A stretch of 46,663 nucleotides of DNA from Streptococcus suis YS161 (GCF_002760245.1 NZ_ASCA01000039.1:1-46663); one strand, 5' to 3'; shown: positions 28,405 to 37,715, counted from the stretch's first letter. Notes: a model not told the origin generated them from the letters alone. A program made the numbers and translations.

Positions 28405-29319
28405 TTATCTAGAACGTTGTTTTCCTGCATTACGGTTTCTCTTCTTGTTAGATGTCTTTTCTTCAATAACTGCTGAAGCAGTTGGAGTAACGTCCTTCGT
28501 TTTACGAGGAGTTGCTGACACTGTGATATTTTTGAATTCCTCTTCCACTTGTTTACGAATACGAGGTTTCAAAATGAAGTTTGTAATAGCTTGTTGAAGA
28601 ATGCCGAAGAGACCACCGACAACCCAGTAGAGAGTCACTCCAGCAGGAGACCCAAATGAGAACATCATGATCATAATTGGATTCATCAGAGCCATGGTTT
28701 TCATTTGTTTTTTCTGTTCTTCATCCATGCCGACTTGCATTAAGAGCGATTGGGCATAGTATAAAATACCAGCAACAACTGTCAAAATCAGGCTAGTTGA
28801 ACCTAAATTAATACCAAGGAAAGTAGCTTCTGAAATTCCTGGTGTATGGCGAGCCGCAAAGTAGATTGCAGAGAAGAATGGCATTTGAATCAGCATCGGC
28901 AAACAACCAATTCCGCCGAGCATGCTCACACCGTATTGTTTTTGAGTTGCAAAATACTCTTGTTGCGCAGCAAGTTGCTCTTCTTGAGAGCTTGCATTTT
29001 TCATGCGCTCCTGGATTGGGCCTAAAATCGGTTTGAGATAATTCATCTTCTCAGATTGGATAGCAGCTTTCCAAGATTGGTAAATTCCCAATGGGAGGAT
29101 GATGAAGCGAACCAATAAGGTGACGATGATAATAGCAAGACCAAATCCTAGAGCTTGATCTTCTGCAAAGAAGCGAATCAAGTTGGACATTGGTTGTCCC
29201 AACCAATCCCAAATGAGACCTGTAGGATTTCCGCTTTTATCAGTTTGAACACAACCAGATAAGAAAAGAAGTGTTGATAAGGCCATGCCTGACAACATGA
29301 ATAAACGTTTATTTTTCAA
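28405..29319 (-). CDS. yidC: Membrane protein insertase YidC (lipoprotein form)
   Basis: Oxa1/YidC/Alb3 insertase for membrane proteins, alone or with SecYEG. From a TTG start at 29319 it has 304 residues; that start lies nine bases after AAAGGAA, whereas the longer frame from an upstream ATG (29385) lacks a ribosome site. The signal ends in lipobox LFLSGC. Five membrane segments follow, with the hydrophilic-groove Arg expected in TLLVRFIILPLGIY. The C-terminal tail of about 40 residues is basic (NKKRNRNAGKQRSR), like the ribosome-binding tail of streptococcal YidC2. It is transcribed with or just after acyP. Confidence 0.93.
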   Translation of the reverse strand: MKNKRLFMLSGMALSTLLFLSGCVQTDKSGNPTGLIWDWLGQPMSNLIRFFAEDQALGFGLAIIIVTLLVRFIILPLGIYQSWKAAIQSEKMNYLKPILGPIQERMKNASSQEEQLAAQQEYFATQKQYGVSMLGGIGCLPMLIQMPFFSAIYFAARHTPGISEATFLGINLGSTSLILTVVAGILYYAQSLLMQVGMDEEQKKQMKTMALMNPIMIMMFSFGSPAGVTLYWVVGGLFGILQQAITNFILKPRIRKQVEEEFKNITVSATPRKTKDVTPTASAVIEEKTSNKKRNRNAGKQRSR

Positions 29320-29388
29320 TTTTTTTCGTTCCTTTGTTTTTTTCAGTATACTCTCTATTTTACTTTTTTTGTTCAAAATATACAAGTT

Positions 29389-29670
29389 TTATCTATACGC
29401 CACCTGAAAATCCTTATAGTCTTCGAAGTTGGCTAGGGTGACATCTAGATAGGTGACTTTGGCCATACGAGAAGGCCCTTTCCGAATTTCATGGATAAAA
29501 TGGCTGAGCTTCTCAGCATTATCTGACTGAGCTAAAATGGTGACAGTTCCATCATCATTATTCCAAACTCTGCCGTAGATGTCGCCTATTTCCACAGCTA
29601 AAAATTGAACAGACCAACGAAAGCCGACTCCTTGCACACGACCAGATGCAATCATTTTTACCTTTCGCAT
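29389..29670 (-). CDS. acyP: Acylphosphatase
   Basis: Small enzyme of 93 residues hydrolysing acyl phosphates such as acetyl phosphate or 1,3-bisphosphoglycerate. The signature GRVQGVGFRWSVQ supplies the phosphate-binding loop and catalytic Arg, and VWNNDDGTV supplies the catalytic Asn. The start at 29670 follows AAAAGGAGAAACTT; an upstream ATG at 29694 overlaps that ribosome site. Divergent from the rRNA methyltransferase and 69 bp before yidC on the same strand, a pairing seen across streptococci. Confidence 0.94.
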   Translation of the reverse strand: MRKVKMIASGRVQGVGFRWSVQFLAVEIGDIYGRVWNNDDGTVTILAQSDNAEKLSHFIHEIRKGPSRMAKVTYLDVTLANFEDYKDFQVAYR

Positions 29671-29701
29671 AAGTTTCTCCTTTTGACAAGACATTTACTT
29701 T

Positions 29702-29731
29702 ATTATATCATGGTTGGGTAAGACTGTTCAA
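29702..29731 (-). promoter_or_regulatory. acyP-yidC promoter
   Basis: On the minus strand, TTGAAC (29726-29731), 18-bp spacer and TATAAT (29702-29707), 31 bp before the acyP start. Confidence 0.75.
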
Positions 29732-29800
29732 AAATCAAGATAATTGATTTAGCCGTTGGAAAATTGAGGTTGCTGAGCAGTAAAAGAAAAAGGGGCATTC

Positions 29801-30541
29801 ATGGAGATCATTCGCTCAAAGGCCAATCATTTGGTCAAGCAGGTTAAGAAATTACAACAGAAAAAATACCGTACTTCTTCTTATTTGATTGAAGGTTGGC
29901 ATTTGTTGGAGGAGGCTTTGGCAGCCAAAGTACCTATTGAACATATTTTGGTATCAGAAGAACATGTTCATCGGGTTACTGGCTTATCCAATGTAACAGT
30001 TGTCAGTTCAGATATTATGCAGGATTTGGCAGACTCACGGACACCACAAGGGGTAGTAGCTCAACTGTCCTTATCAAATCAGACCTTACCCGATGTCTTA
30101 ACAGGAAAATTTTTGGTTCTGGAGGATGTGCAGGACCCTGGAAATGTTGGTACTATGATTCGTACAGCTGATGCAGCTGGTTTTGATGGAGTATTTCTAT
30201 CGGATAAGTCGGCAGATATTTACAATATGAAAGTTCTGCGTTCCATGCAAGGGAGTCATTTCCACTTGCCAGTTTATCGAATGCCGATGACTGCTATTTT
30301 TTCTGCTTTAAAAAGCAATCAGATAGAAATCTTGGCAACAACCCTCTCTAGTCAGTCGGTTGACTATAAGGAAGTTACGCCAAATCCGAGTTTTGCCTTG
30401 GTCATGGGAAATGAAGGCCAAGGAATTTCAACTTTTGTAGCCGATGAGGCGGATCAACTTGTTCACATCACCATGCCAGGGCAGGCGGAAAGCCTCAATG
30501 TGGCGATTGCAACAGGAATTTTATTGTTTAGCTTTATTTAA
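29801..30541 (+). CDS. TrmH/SpoU-family RNA 2'-O-methyltransferase
   Basis: SPOUT-fold methyltransferase of 246 residues. An N-terminal substrate-binding domain (about 1-90) precedes the catalytic domain with the three family motifs: LEDVQDPGNVGTMIRTADA, LVMGNEGQGIS and MPGQAESLNVAIATGILLF, which form the SAM-binding knot. Target is probably 23S rRNA (RlmB-like), but tRNA cannot be excluded. Divergent from acyP; no clear -10 box was found in the intergenic region on this strand. Confidence 0.9.
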   Translation: MEIIRSKANHLVKQVKKLQQKKYRTSSYLIEGWHLLEEALAAKVPIEHILVSEEHVHRVTGLSNVTVVSSDIMQDLADSRTPQGVVAQLSLSNQTLPDVLTGKFLVLEDVQDPGNVGTMIRTADAAGFDGVFLSDKSADIYNMKVLRSMQGSHFHLPVYRMPMTAIFSALKSNQIEILATTLSSQSVDYKEVTPNPSFALVMGNEGQGISTFVADEADQLVHITMPGQAESLNVAIATGILLFSFI

Positions 30542-30562
30542 GCCAAGTGTACTATAGTGTGG

Positions 30563-30568
30563 TATAAT
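30563..30568 (+). promoter_or_regulatory. Putative -10 box for the HD-domain gene
   Basis: TATAAT (in GGTATAATATT) lies 19 bp before the start. The -35 region is poor. The preceding gene ends 21 bp earlier without a terminator. Confidence 0.5.
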
Positions 30569-30587
30569 ATTCCAACGAGGTTAACGA

Positions 30588-31070
30588 ATGGTTGCATATA
30601 AACAAGATAAAGAATACATGCATTACGTGGGGCACTTGATTGCCACACCCAAGGTGCAAAAATTGGGGAAAATCCCTCATCATTATTACTCCACGCGCTT
30701 GGAACATTCCATCAATGTCTCTTATACAAGCTATAAGATTGCGAAAAAATTTGGTTGGGATGCCAAGTCAACAGCTCGTGGTGGTCTATTGCATGATTTA
30801 TTCTTCTATGATTGGAGAGATACCAAATTCAACAAGAGCCATGCTTGGGTTCATCCACGAATTGCTAAACGCAATGCTCAGAAACTCATTCAACTCAATA
30901 AACTAGAAGAAGACATCATTGTGAAGCATATGTTTGGTGCGACAATCGCTCCTCCTCGCTACAAGGAATCCTGGATTGTGACATTTGTGGATAAGTATTG
31001 GGCTGTGAGAGAGTGGAGTCTGCCCTTACAACACAAGTGGAAAAATCGTAAGGTCTTTCGTTTTCAATAA
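30588..31070 (+). CDS. HD-domain phosphohydrolase
   Basis: A 160-residue protein of the HD superfamily of metal-dependent phosphohydrolases. The metal ligands are visible as H40 in RLEHSINVSY and H69-D70 in LLHDLFFYDW, with later histidines in KSHAWVHP and VKHMFGA. The family acts on nucleotides or phosphodiesters; the substrate here is unknown. It is followed after 21 bp by the Bax-inhibitor-1 gene, and the two are likely one transcript. Confidence 0.88.
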   Translation: MVAYKQDKEYMHYVGHLIATPKVQKLGKIPHHYYSTRLEHSINVSYTSYKIAKKFGWDAKSTARGGLLHDLFFYDWRDTKFNKSHAWVHPRIAKRNAQKLIQLNKLEEDIIVKHMFGATIAPPRYKESWIVTFVDKYWAVREWSLPLQHKWKNRKVFRFQ

Positions 31071-31091
31071 AATGATTTAAAGGAGAATAGT

Positions 31092-31793
31092 ATGAATAAC
31101 GATTCATTTATTATTAATCAGGTGGATAATACCGCCCTCAACCGTTTCTTCGGTAAAATTTATGGTGTGGTTGCCATGGGAATTGGTCTATCAGCTTTAG
31201 TTTCTTTCTTGGCTGTGACCGTCTTTCAATCTTTATTGCTTAGTCTGCTGAGTGCAGGCTCCATCATCATGATGCTGATTATGATTGGTCAGATTGCCTT
31301 GGTTGTTTCTGCTTCAGCAATGGCAGCTAAAAATAGCCCAATGGCTCTACCAATGTTTCTTGCCTACTCAGTAACAAATGGGCTTACCATCAGCATGATC
31401 TTGATGTTCTATACCAGCGAAACAGTTGTACTCGCCTTTGTGTCAGCGGCTCTTATGTTTGCTATCATGGCTGTAATTGGGATGACAACGAAGAAGGATC
31501 TTTCTGGTATGGCTCAGGCATTGCGTGCAGCTCTATGGGGAATTATTATTGCAAGTGTTATTAATATCTTCCTTCGTAGCTCTGGTCTAAGCTTTATGAT
31601 GTCTATCATTTCTGTTTTGGTATTCTCAGGTTTGATTGCTTATGACAACCAACGTATCCGCAATGTTTTCGAACAAACTGGTGGTAATGTTGGCCAAGGG
31701 TGGGTCGTATCCATGGCGCTTCAGCTCTATCTTGACTTCATCAACCTCTTCCTCCACCTACTCCGTATCTTTGGTGGTTTGAGTAGAGACTAA
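31092..31793 (+). CDS. Bax inhibitor-1/YccA family membrane protein
   Basis: A 233-residue protein with seven predicted membrane helices and the C-terminal family motif FSGLIAYDNQRIRN followed by ALQLYLDFINLFLHLLRI. Bacterial BI-1 proteins such as B. subtilis YetJ are pH-sensitive calcium leak channels; others interact with FtsH. Start follows AAAGGAG. A strong bidirectional terminator follows. Confidence 0.9.
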   Translation: MNNDSFIINQVDNTALNRFFGKIYGVVAMGIGLSALVSFLAVTVFQSLLLSLLSAGSIIMMLIMIGQIALVVSASAMAAKNSPMALPMFLAYSVTNGLTISMILMFYTSETVVLAFVSAALMFAIMAVIGMTTKKDLSGMAQALRAALWGIIIASVINIFLRSSGLSFMMSIISVLVFSGLIAYDNQRIRNVFEQTGGNVGQGWVVSMALQLYLDFINLFLHLLRIFGGLSRD

Positions 31794-31797
31794 TTAT

Positions 31798-31836
31798 GAC
31801 ATATAAAAAAGAGGGTTGCCCTCTTTTTTATATGTC
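31798..31836. terminator. Bidirectional terminator between the BI-1 gene and pepC
   Basis: A perfect 18-bp stem (31798-31815 with 31819-31836) and a TTG loop, with A-run and T-run inside the arms, so it works on both strands for the two converging genes. Confidence 0.92.
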
Positions 31837-31841
31837 GTTTG

Positions 31842-33173
31842 TTATGCTAGAGCTCCCATTGGATCCCATGGGGCAAGGACTTGTGGTTGAGTTTGATAAG
31901 CTGCTAGTTCTTCTTGTGTGAGGAATTCTTTTCGGACAACAATCTGATAAGTGTACTCGTCCATCCAGCTATCTGATGCGACGAAATATCCCTTGTCACC
32001 AACCTTGTCACCCCAAGAGTTTTCTACTTTCCATTTGAGAGGTTGCTCATTGTCATCTAAATCAACACCAGTTAAGACCATAGCGTGGGTCATCAAGCTC
32101 TCGGAGTAGTCTAATCTTCCAGCCTTGTCTTGATGGAAATGGATACCCAGACCTGAAGAGAAGTCGTAGGTGTTGGTTGCCATAATACCAGTTTGACGGT
32201 TGCTGCTTTGACCGACATCGGAACCAAACCAAACGGACTCACCAGATTTGAGTTGGGCAATAGCTAGTTCTTTAAAACGGTTCATTTCTACATTGAGGTA
32301 GCGGACAGCAGGGGCGCCAACGACGTTCCCCAATAATTCGACTGTATAAGATTTATTGTAAGGTTTGTCAGTTGTAGGAGCATTGATAATGGAGACATAG
32401 TCAGATAGTTTCAAACCAACATATTTCTCGTAGAATGCCTGAGGTGTCACATTTGTATCGCGGTGATAGACGTTGTCTTTATCTCTATATGCAAAATCAA
32501 AGCTACGTGGAGGGAGTCCAAGGTTGACGGCTAGGAAGTTAAAGATTTCTTGAAGTAAGTTTTCTTTTTGTATTTGAACTTCTTCCGAGGAAGCTCCTTT
32601 GGCAAGGAGGTCTCGCAAGATTTGTGCATCTTGACGGAGCAATTTGTTAAGGTACTGATTGAGCTCACGGCTGGCACTGGATGGGATAGATTCTGGATAG
32701 ACGGATTTCGGTACCACACCATATTTTTCAAATAGGGCAACAACCATATCCCATTGACCGCCATCTTGTTGCGGGGTATCCAATAAGAATTTTACCTTAC
32801 GGCTACCAATTTCTTGGTCAGCTGTGGCAATGATTTGTTCGAGGAACCAGTTGGATTTTTCATATTTATCCCAAAAGAAGGTATGGGCCTGTGATAGCTC
32901 GAAATTTTCAAGTTTGAAGTCAGAGATGAGTTTGTGGCGGAAGGTGTTTAATGCAGCAAACATCCAGCAACGTCCAGAAGCCTTTTGGTTTGAAACAGCG
33001 TCCTTGGTCAAGTCGATTGAAAAGACATAGTCATTGTCGATGGCGCTTTGGCGTGTTTCTAAGGATTTCAAAAGTCCGTTGTGGCTAACGGCATTTTCGG
33101 TTGCCTGTAGGCTTGGATTAGCTAGATAGTTGGCATACAAGCGTTCTGTAAAATCAAAATCTAATGTTGACAT
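31842..33173 (-). CDS. pepC: Aminopeptidase C (bleomycin hydrolase family)
   Basis: Cytoplasmic cysteine peptidase (family C1B) of 443 residues removing N-terminal residues from peptides. Catalytic Cys69 lies in ASGRCWMFAALN; the histidine is in SLMTHAMVLTG and the asparagine in KVENSWG. No signal peptide is present. The protein ends DPMGALA, close to the family's usual C-terminal arm that shapes exopeptidase activity. Divergent from lysA with its own promoter and ribosome site AAAGGAGTAAT. Confidence 0.96.
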   Translation of the reverse strand: MSTLDFDFTERLYANYLANPSLQATENAVSHNGLLKSLETRQSAIDNDYVFSIDLTKDAVSNQKASGRCWMFAALNTFRHKLISDFKLENFELSQAHTFFWDKYEKSNWFLEQIIATADQEIGSRKVKFLLDTPQQDGGQWDMVVALFEKYGVVPKSVYPESIPSSASRELNQYLNKLLRQDAQILRDLLAKGASSEEVQIQKENLLQEIFNFLAVNLGLPPRSFDFAYRDKDNVYHRDTNVTPQAFYEKYVGLKLSDYVSIINAPTTDKPYNKSYTVELLGNVVGAPAVRYLNVEMNRFKELAIAQLKSGESVWFGSDVGQSSNRQTGIMATNTYDFSSGLGIHFHQDKAGRLDYSESLMTHAMVLTGVDLDDNEQPLKWKVENSWGDKVGDKGYFVASDSWMDEYTYQIVVRKEFLTQEELAAYQTQPQVLAPWDPMGALA

Positions 33174-33201
33174 ATATTACTCCTTTTTTAATGATAATCA
33201 C

Positions 33202-33229
33202 ATTATAGCGCTCATAATTTATTTTGCAA
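33202..33229 (-). promoter_or_regulatory. pepC promoter
   Basis: On the minus strand, TTGCAA (33224-33229), 16-bp spacer and TATAAT (33202-33207). Confidence 0.7.
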
Positions 33230-33270
33230 GTATTTGGTGGAGTTGAAAGCTACAGTTCCTCACATATTTG

Positions 33271-33279
33271 TGATATAAT
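33271..33279 (+). promoter_or_regulatory. lysA extended -10 promoter
   Basis: TGATATAAT with TATAAT at 33274-33279, 27 bp before the lysA start. The -35 region is weak. Confidence 0.6.
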
Positions 33280-33306
33280 AGGAAAAATATTTGATGAGGT
33301 AGAGAT

Positions 33307-34554
33307 ATGACCAAGACACCATTTGTTAGTAAAGAAGTTTTAGAAACCATTACGGAGCAATTTCCGACTCCTTTTCATTTGTATGATGAAAAAGGCATTC
33401 GTGAGAAGGCACGTGCTTTAAATGCAGCTTTTGCATGGAACAAAGGCTTTAAGGAATATTTTGCGGTCAAGGCAACACCAACTCCAGCCATTTTGAAAAT
33501 CTTGCAAGAAGAGGGCTGTGGAGTGGACTGTGCAACGGATGTAGAGGTGCTCATGAGTGAAAAATTAGGCTTTAAAGACATCATGTTTACATCCAATGAT
33601 ACCCAAGCGCAAGAATTTGTCTATGCTCGAAAAGTTGGGGCAACTATCAACTTGGATGCCTATGAGCATATTGAGTTTTTGAAAAATGTTGCTGGTATCC
33701 CAGAAACAGTCTGCCTCCGTTACAATCCAGGTGGAGTTTTCTCGCTGGGAACGGATATTATGGACCACCCAGAAGAGTCTAAGTTTGGCATGACCAAGGA
33801 ACAGTTGATGAAAGGCTATAAGGAGCTAAAAGAATTGGGTGTCAAGGAATTTGGAATCCATGCCTTTCTGGCTTCTAACACCGTTACCAATGACTACTAT
33901 CCTGTCTTAGCTCGTCAACTCTTTGAATTAGCCTTGGAAATTCGTGAGGAAACAGGTGTGACCTTGGACTTCATCAACCTATCAGGTGGGATTGGGGTCA
34001 ACTATCGTCCTGAGCAAGAACCAAACGACATTGCTATCATTGGTGAGGGAGTTCGCAAGGTTTATGAGGAAATTCTCACGCCAGCTGGTATGGGGCATGT
34101 CAAAATCTTTACAGAATTGGGTCGCTTTATGTTGGCGCCACATGGTCACTTGATTACCAAAGTGCTTCATCGTAAGGAAACCTATCGGACTTATATTGGT
34201 GTCGATGCTTCGGCTGCCAACCTTATGCGTCCTGCTTTCTATGGCGCCTACCACCATATCACAAATATCACGCGCCCAGATGGGCCAATCGAAGTGGTGG
34301 ATGTGGCAGGATCCCTCTGTGAAAACAACGACAAGTTTGCGGTTAATCGTGAATTACCACGGGCAGAAGTAGGAGACACCTTGGTCATTCATGACAGTGG
34401 TGCCCACGGCTTCTCCATGGGCTACAACTACAACGGTCGTCTGCGTTCTTCTGAAATTCTTTTGCAGGAAGATGGCACAGCGCGTATGATTCGTCGTGCT
34501 GAAACTCCTGAGGATTATTTCGCGACCATTTACGGTTTTGATTTTGACAGGTAA
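33307..34554 (+). CDS. lysA: Diaminopimelate decarboxylase
   Basis: PLP enzyme producing L-lysine from meso-diaminopimelate, the last step of lysine synthesis and the source of the lysine in streptococcal peptidoglycan. The 415 residues fit the streptococcal form. The PLP lysine is K55 in YFAVKATPTP; HAFLASNT, LSGGIGVNYRP and VVDVAGSLCENNDKFA are family motifs. Monocistronic, with a new promoter directly after it. Confidence 0.95.
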   Translation: MTKTPFVSKEVLETITEQFPTPFHLYDEKGIREKARALNAAFAWNKGFKEYFAVKATPTPAILKILQEEGCGVDCATDVEVLMSEKLGFKDIMFTSNDTQAQEFVYARKVGATINLDAYEHIEFLKNVAGIPETVCLRYNPGGVFSLGTDIMDHPEESKFGMTKEQLMKGYKELKELGVKEFGIHAFLASNTVTNDYYPVLARQLFELALEIREETGVTLDFINLSGGIGVNYRPEQEPNDIAIIGEGVRKVYEEILTPAGMGHVKIFTELGRFMLAPHGHLITKVLHRKETYRTYIGVDASAANLMRPAFYGAYHHITNITRPDGPIEVVDVAGSLCENNDKFAVNRELPRAEVGDTLVIHDSGAHGFSMGYNYNGRLRSSEILLQEDGTARMIRRAETPEDYFATIYGFDFDR

Positions 34555-34557
34555 GTC

Positions 34558-34586
34558 TTGGAAAAGCCTTCTGAATTTGGTATAAT
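34558..34586 (+). promoter_or_regulatory. yneF promoter
   Basis: TTGGAA (34558-34563), 17-bp spacer and TATAAT (34581-34586). Confidence 0.75.
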
Positions 34587-34626
34587 AGAAGCAGTTATGT
34601 AGAAATAAAGATTTGAGGAGATTGAT

Positions 34627-34869
34627 ATGCAATTAGGTATCGGTTTAGTAATTGTTTTGGTGCTTGTGGCATTTGCAGGTGGTGTAGCCTTGGGTATTTA
34701 CTTGTCTCGCAAACAAGTGGAAAACTATATTGCTGATAAGCCAGTTTTGGATGAAAATGCTTTGCGCTTGATGATGAGTCAAATGGGGCAAAAACCAAGC
34801 GAAGCAAAAGTACAACAAGTACTTCGCCAAATCAAGAGCCAACAAAAAGTGGCAAGCAAGAAAAAATAA
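34627..34869 (+). CDS. yneF: YneF family (UPF0154) membrane protein
   Basis: An 80-residue protein with one N-terminal membrane helix (about 4-25) and a cytoplasmic Lys/Gln-rich part containing DENALRLMMSQMGQKPSEAKVQQVLRQI-type residues, the family's conserved core. Function is unknown. Start follows GAGGAGATTGAT; a terminator follows. Confidence 0.9.
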   Translation: MQLGIGLVIVLVLVAFAGGVALGIYLSRKQVENYIADKPVLDENALRLMMSQMGQKPSEAKVQQVLRQIKSQQKVASKKK

Positions 34870-34875
34870 TCAAAC

Positions 34876-34911
34876 TGGGACTGGGATATTCATTCCCAGA
34901 TCCCATTTTTT
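34876..34911 (+). terminator. yneF terminator
   Basis: TGGGACTGGGA (34876-34886) pairs with TCCCAGATCCCA (34894-34905) with a small bulge, then TTTTTT. Confidence 0.85.
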
Positions 34912-34928
34912 GAGTAGAAAAGAAAGGC

Positions 34929-34947
34929 TAGTCAGATTTTCTGGCTA
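34929..34947 (+). promoter_or_regulatory. Hairpin between ribosome site and start of murI
   Basis: TAGTCAGA and TCTGGCTA form an 8-bp stem with one G-U pair. The only good Shine-Dalgarno, AGAAAGG (34921-34927), is 31 nt from the ATG, but folding this hairpin would bring it to about 12 nt. Confidence 0.5.
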
Positions 34948-34958
34948 TTCTCAGTATT

Positions 34959-35753
34959 ATGGATAATCGACCAATAGGTTTTTTAGATTCAGGTGTGGGG
35001 GGATTAACGGTTGCGCGTGAGTTAATGCGTCAACTTCCCCATGAAGAAATTGTTTATATCGGAGATTCTGCACGAGCACCTTATGGACCCCGTCCAGCGG
35101 AACAAATCAGAGAATATACGTGGCAGTTGGTCAATTTCCTTTTGACAAAAAATGTAAAAATGATTGTCTTTGCCTGCAATACGGCAACAGCAGTAGCCTG
35201 GGAAGAAGTCAAGGAAAAATTGGATATTCCTGTTTTGGGTGTAATTTTACCAGGTGCTTCGGCAGCTATTAAGGCAACGCAAACTGGTAAGGTTGGTGTC
35301 TTAGGAACGGCTATGACCATTCAATCAGATATTTATCGACAAAAGATTCAGGCCCTTTCTCCAGAAACGCAGGTAGCCAGTCTGGCCTGTCCCAAATTTG
35401 CACCACTGGTTGAGTCTAATAGCCACCAATCCAGTCTTGCCAAAAAGGTTGTTTACGAGACACTTCGGCCACTCGTTGGGAAAGTGGACACCTTGGTCTT
35501 GGGCTGTACCCATTACCCTCTGCTCCGCCCTATCATCCAGAATGCCATGGGCAAGGATGTCAAGTTGATTGACAGTGGGGCAGAGTGTGCGCGGGATATT
35601 TCGGTTTTATTAAATTATTTTCAAATCAACCGCAGCCGTACCGAACAGGATACTCAGCACAGATTTTACACAACAGCTAGTCCGACAGCTTTTAAAGAAA
35701 TAGCTGAAAGCTGGATGGGCATTGATATTCATGTGGAGCATGTAGAACTATGA
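34959..35753 (+). CDS. murI: Glutamate racemase
   Basis: Makes D-glutamate for peptidoglycan. The 264-residue protein has the two catalytic cysteines, C73 in FACNTATA and C183 in LGCTHYPLL, and the N-terminal [11 protein letters not shown] motif. It is the first gene of a nine-gene overlapping operon that runs to 40675. Translation start is unusual: there is no Shine-Dalgarno at normal distance. The stop overlaps the start of rdgB (ATGA). Confidence 0.96.
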   Translation: MDNRPIGFLDSGVGGLTVARELMRQLPHEEIVYIGDSARAPYGPRPAEQIREYTWQLVNFLLTKNVKMIVFACNTATAVAWEEVKEKLDIPVLGVILPGASAAIKATQTGKVGVLGTAMTIQSDIYRQKIQALSPETQVASLACPKFAPLVESNSHQSSLAKKVVYETLRPLVGKVDTLVLGCTHYPLLRPIIQNAMGKDVKLIDSGAECARDISVLLNYFQINRSRTEQDTQHRFYTTASPTAFKEIAESWMGIDIHVEHVEL

Positions 35754-36760
35754 CAGACAAGATATACGAATACAGAGATGAGCACAATTGGTTTATCGGA
35801 AAAGCCAGCTTTGCCAATCTATTTGGTTCATTTGGTGAAAATGGAAGAGAGCAGGAAATTTACCAGATTGGTCAATTGTTTGACAAACTGATTGCTGGTA
35901 ACTATGAAGATGAGAACTTCAATCAGTGTGTCAAAATTGAAGTGATCAAACTTCAGTCGGACTTTGCCCTCTTCCAATTTGCCTGTGATGTTTTGAATGA
36001 GTTAAACAATCGTCAATTCAAGGTTCTCCAACACCAAGGGGCTATTCTGGTAACAGAAAATGACAAGCTTCTCTTGGTTCATCTACCCCAAGCAGGAGTA
36101 AGCACGGCAGATTTCTTCGGTCAAGACAAGGGATTGGCAAGCGTAGGAGATACCATCTTGATTGCTACAAAAAATGAAGGTAAGACCAAGGAATTCCGTA
36201 AGTTTTTTGAACGATTTGGCTACCAAGTCGAGAACCTCAACAACTATCCTGACCTGCCAGATGTAGCAGAAACTGGGATGACTTTTGAGGAAAATGCGCG
36301 GCTCAAGGCTGAAACCATAGCAGAGCTGACAGGCAAGATGGTCTTGGCAGATGATTCAGGTTTGAAGGTTGATGCTTTAGGTGGCTTGCCAGGAGTTTGG
36401 TCTGCACGTTTTTCAGGTCCAGATGCCACAGACGAGCTCAATAATGCCAAGCTCTTGCACGAATTGGCCATGGTATTTGAACTGAAAGATCGTTCGGCAC
36501 AATTCCATTGTACTCTGGTCATGGCTGCTCCAAATCGCGATAGTTTGGTTGTCGAAGCGGACTGGGAAGGCTTTATCGGTATGGACCTCCGTGGGGAAAA
36601 TGGGTTTGGATATGATCCACTTTTCCTCGTAGGTGAAACAGGTAAGACCTCGGCAGAATTAACCCTAGAAGAAAAAAATAAGATTTCCCACCGTGCACAA
36701 GCACTAGAAAAATTAGTGGAGGCATTTCCAGTATGGCAGGAGCAAGCAAAACAATCCTAG
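35750..36760 (+). CDS. rdgB: XTP/dITP diphosphatase with streptococcal N-terminal domain
   Basis: House-cleaning nucleotidase (HAM1/RdgB) that removes XTP, ITP and dITP. The 336 residues comprise an added N-terminal domain (about 1-130) and the catalytic domain (about 135-336) with [32 protein letters not shown] and [11 protein letters not shown]. Most bacterial RdgB proteins are about 200 residues; the extension is a known feature of streptococcal homologues and its role is unclear. Overlaps murI by 4 bp and the next gene by 28 bp. Confidence 0.93.
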   Translation: MTDKIYEYRDEHNWFIGKASFANLFGSFGENGREQEIYQIGQLFDKLIAGNYEDENFNQCVKIEVIKLQSDFALFQFACDVLNELNNRQFKVLQHQGAILVTENDKLLLVHLPQAGVSTADFFGQDKGLASVGDTILIATKNEGKTKEFRKFFERFGYQVENLNNYPDLPDVAETGMTFEENARLKAETIAELTGKMVLADDSGLKVDALGGLPGVWSARFSGPDATDELNNAKLLHELAMVFELKDRSAQFHCTLVMAAPNRDSLVVEADWEGFIGMDLRGENGFGYDPLFLVGETGKTSAELTLEEKNKISHRAQALEKLVEAFPVWQEQAKQS

Positions 36761-37260
36761 TCATGAGTGATTCTCATGGGGATAGACAGATTGTAGAAGA
36801 GATTAAAAACCACTATCTTGGCAAGGTCGATGCTATCTTTCACAATGGTGATTCGGAGCTGGATAGTCAAGATAGTGTGTGGGACGGCATTCAAGTGGTC
36901 AATGGGAACTGCGACTATTTTGGTGGTTGCCCTGACCAGCTCATTACTCAATTGGACGGTGTGACTATCGCTCAGACTCATGGTCATCTTTATGGTATTA
37001 ATTACGGCTGGCAGCGGTTGGATTATTGGGCACAGGAAGTTGATGCGGATATTTGTTTGTATGGGCATCTGCATGTGCCTGATGCCGAAGTGCGTGGCAA
37101 GACCCTCTTCCTCAATCCTGGCTCCGTTAGTCAACCTCGTGGTTTGGTCAGAGAATGTCTCTATGCTCTTGTGACCATCTATGATGATCACTTCCATGTG
37201 GATTACTACAATCGACAGCACCAACTTTACCCAGCATTGACAAAGGATATTTCAAGATGA
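36733..37260 (+). CDS. YfcE-type metallophosphoesterase
   Basis: Calcineurin-like phosphodiesterase of 175 residues. Metal-binding motifs in order: SDSHGD (12-17), [21 protein letters not shown] and GHLHVPD. The fold is that of YfcE/MJ0936; the natural substrate is unknown. The start at 36733 follows GGAGG inside rdgB at good spacing, so the 28-bp overlap is real. The stop overlaps the next start by 4 bp. Confidence 0.9.
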   Translation: MAGASKTILVMSDSHGDRQIVEEIKNHYLGKVDAIFHNGDSELDSQDSVWDGIQVVNGNCDYFGGCPDQLITQLDGVTIAQTHGHLYGINYGWQRLDYWAQEVDADICLYGHLHVPDAEVRGKTLFLNPGSVSQPRGLVRECLYALVTIYDDHFHVDYYNRQHQLYPALTKDISR

Positions 37261-37715
37261 TTGCACGAGAATTTGAGGCCTTTTTGTTGGACCAAGAAGA
37301 AACTTTCTTGACACCAGCGGATAAATTGGCAGTAATTATTGATACGCATAATATTGACCATGCAAAACTGTTACTCAGTCACATGACCTATTCACGCGTA
37401 CCTGTGGTAACAGAAGATGGTCTTTTCTTCGGCACCATTGGCTTGACAGAAATCATTAAATATCAAGCTGAAAATGAACTATCGGATGATGAGTTAAACA
37501 GAGATATTTCTGTGATTGTAAAGACAGATGAAGAGACTGTTGGTCTGGATTATGATTTGACAGAAGTGATGCGCAAGCTAGTAGATCAATCTTTCTTACC
37601 CGTCCTTGGGGAAAATAGAGAATTTCTAGGCATTATTACCCGCAAATCCATTCTGAAAGCCATCAATGCTCTCTTGCATAATTTTCCCCTAGCATCAAAA
37701 GAAGGCAAGAAATGA
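37257..37715 (+). CDS. cbpB: CBS-domain protein CbpB (probable c-di-AMP sensor)
   Basis: A 152-residue protein made of a pair of CBS domains (about 15-75 and 85-145). It corresponds to streptococcal CbpB and B. subtilis DarB, which bind cyclic di-AMP and signal to the stringent-response enzyme Rel when the nucleotide is scarce. That function is inferred from family and operon position. Translation is coupled by ATGA overlaps at both ends. Confidence 0.85.
   Translation: MIAREFEAFLLDQEETFLTPADKLAVIIDTHNIDHAKLLLSHMTYSRVPVVTEDGLFFGTIGLTEIIKYQAENELSDDELNRDISVIVKTDEETVGLDYDLTEVMRKLVDQSFLPVLGENREFLGIITRKSILKAINALLHNFPLASKEGKK

Noticed and set aside
35763..35775. TACGAATA competence-box-like motif near the start of rdgB
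   Set aside because: It lies inside the coding sequence in mid-operon and lacks the rest of the expected promoter.
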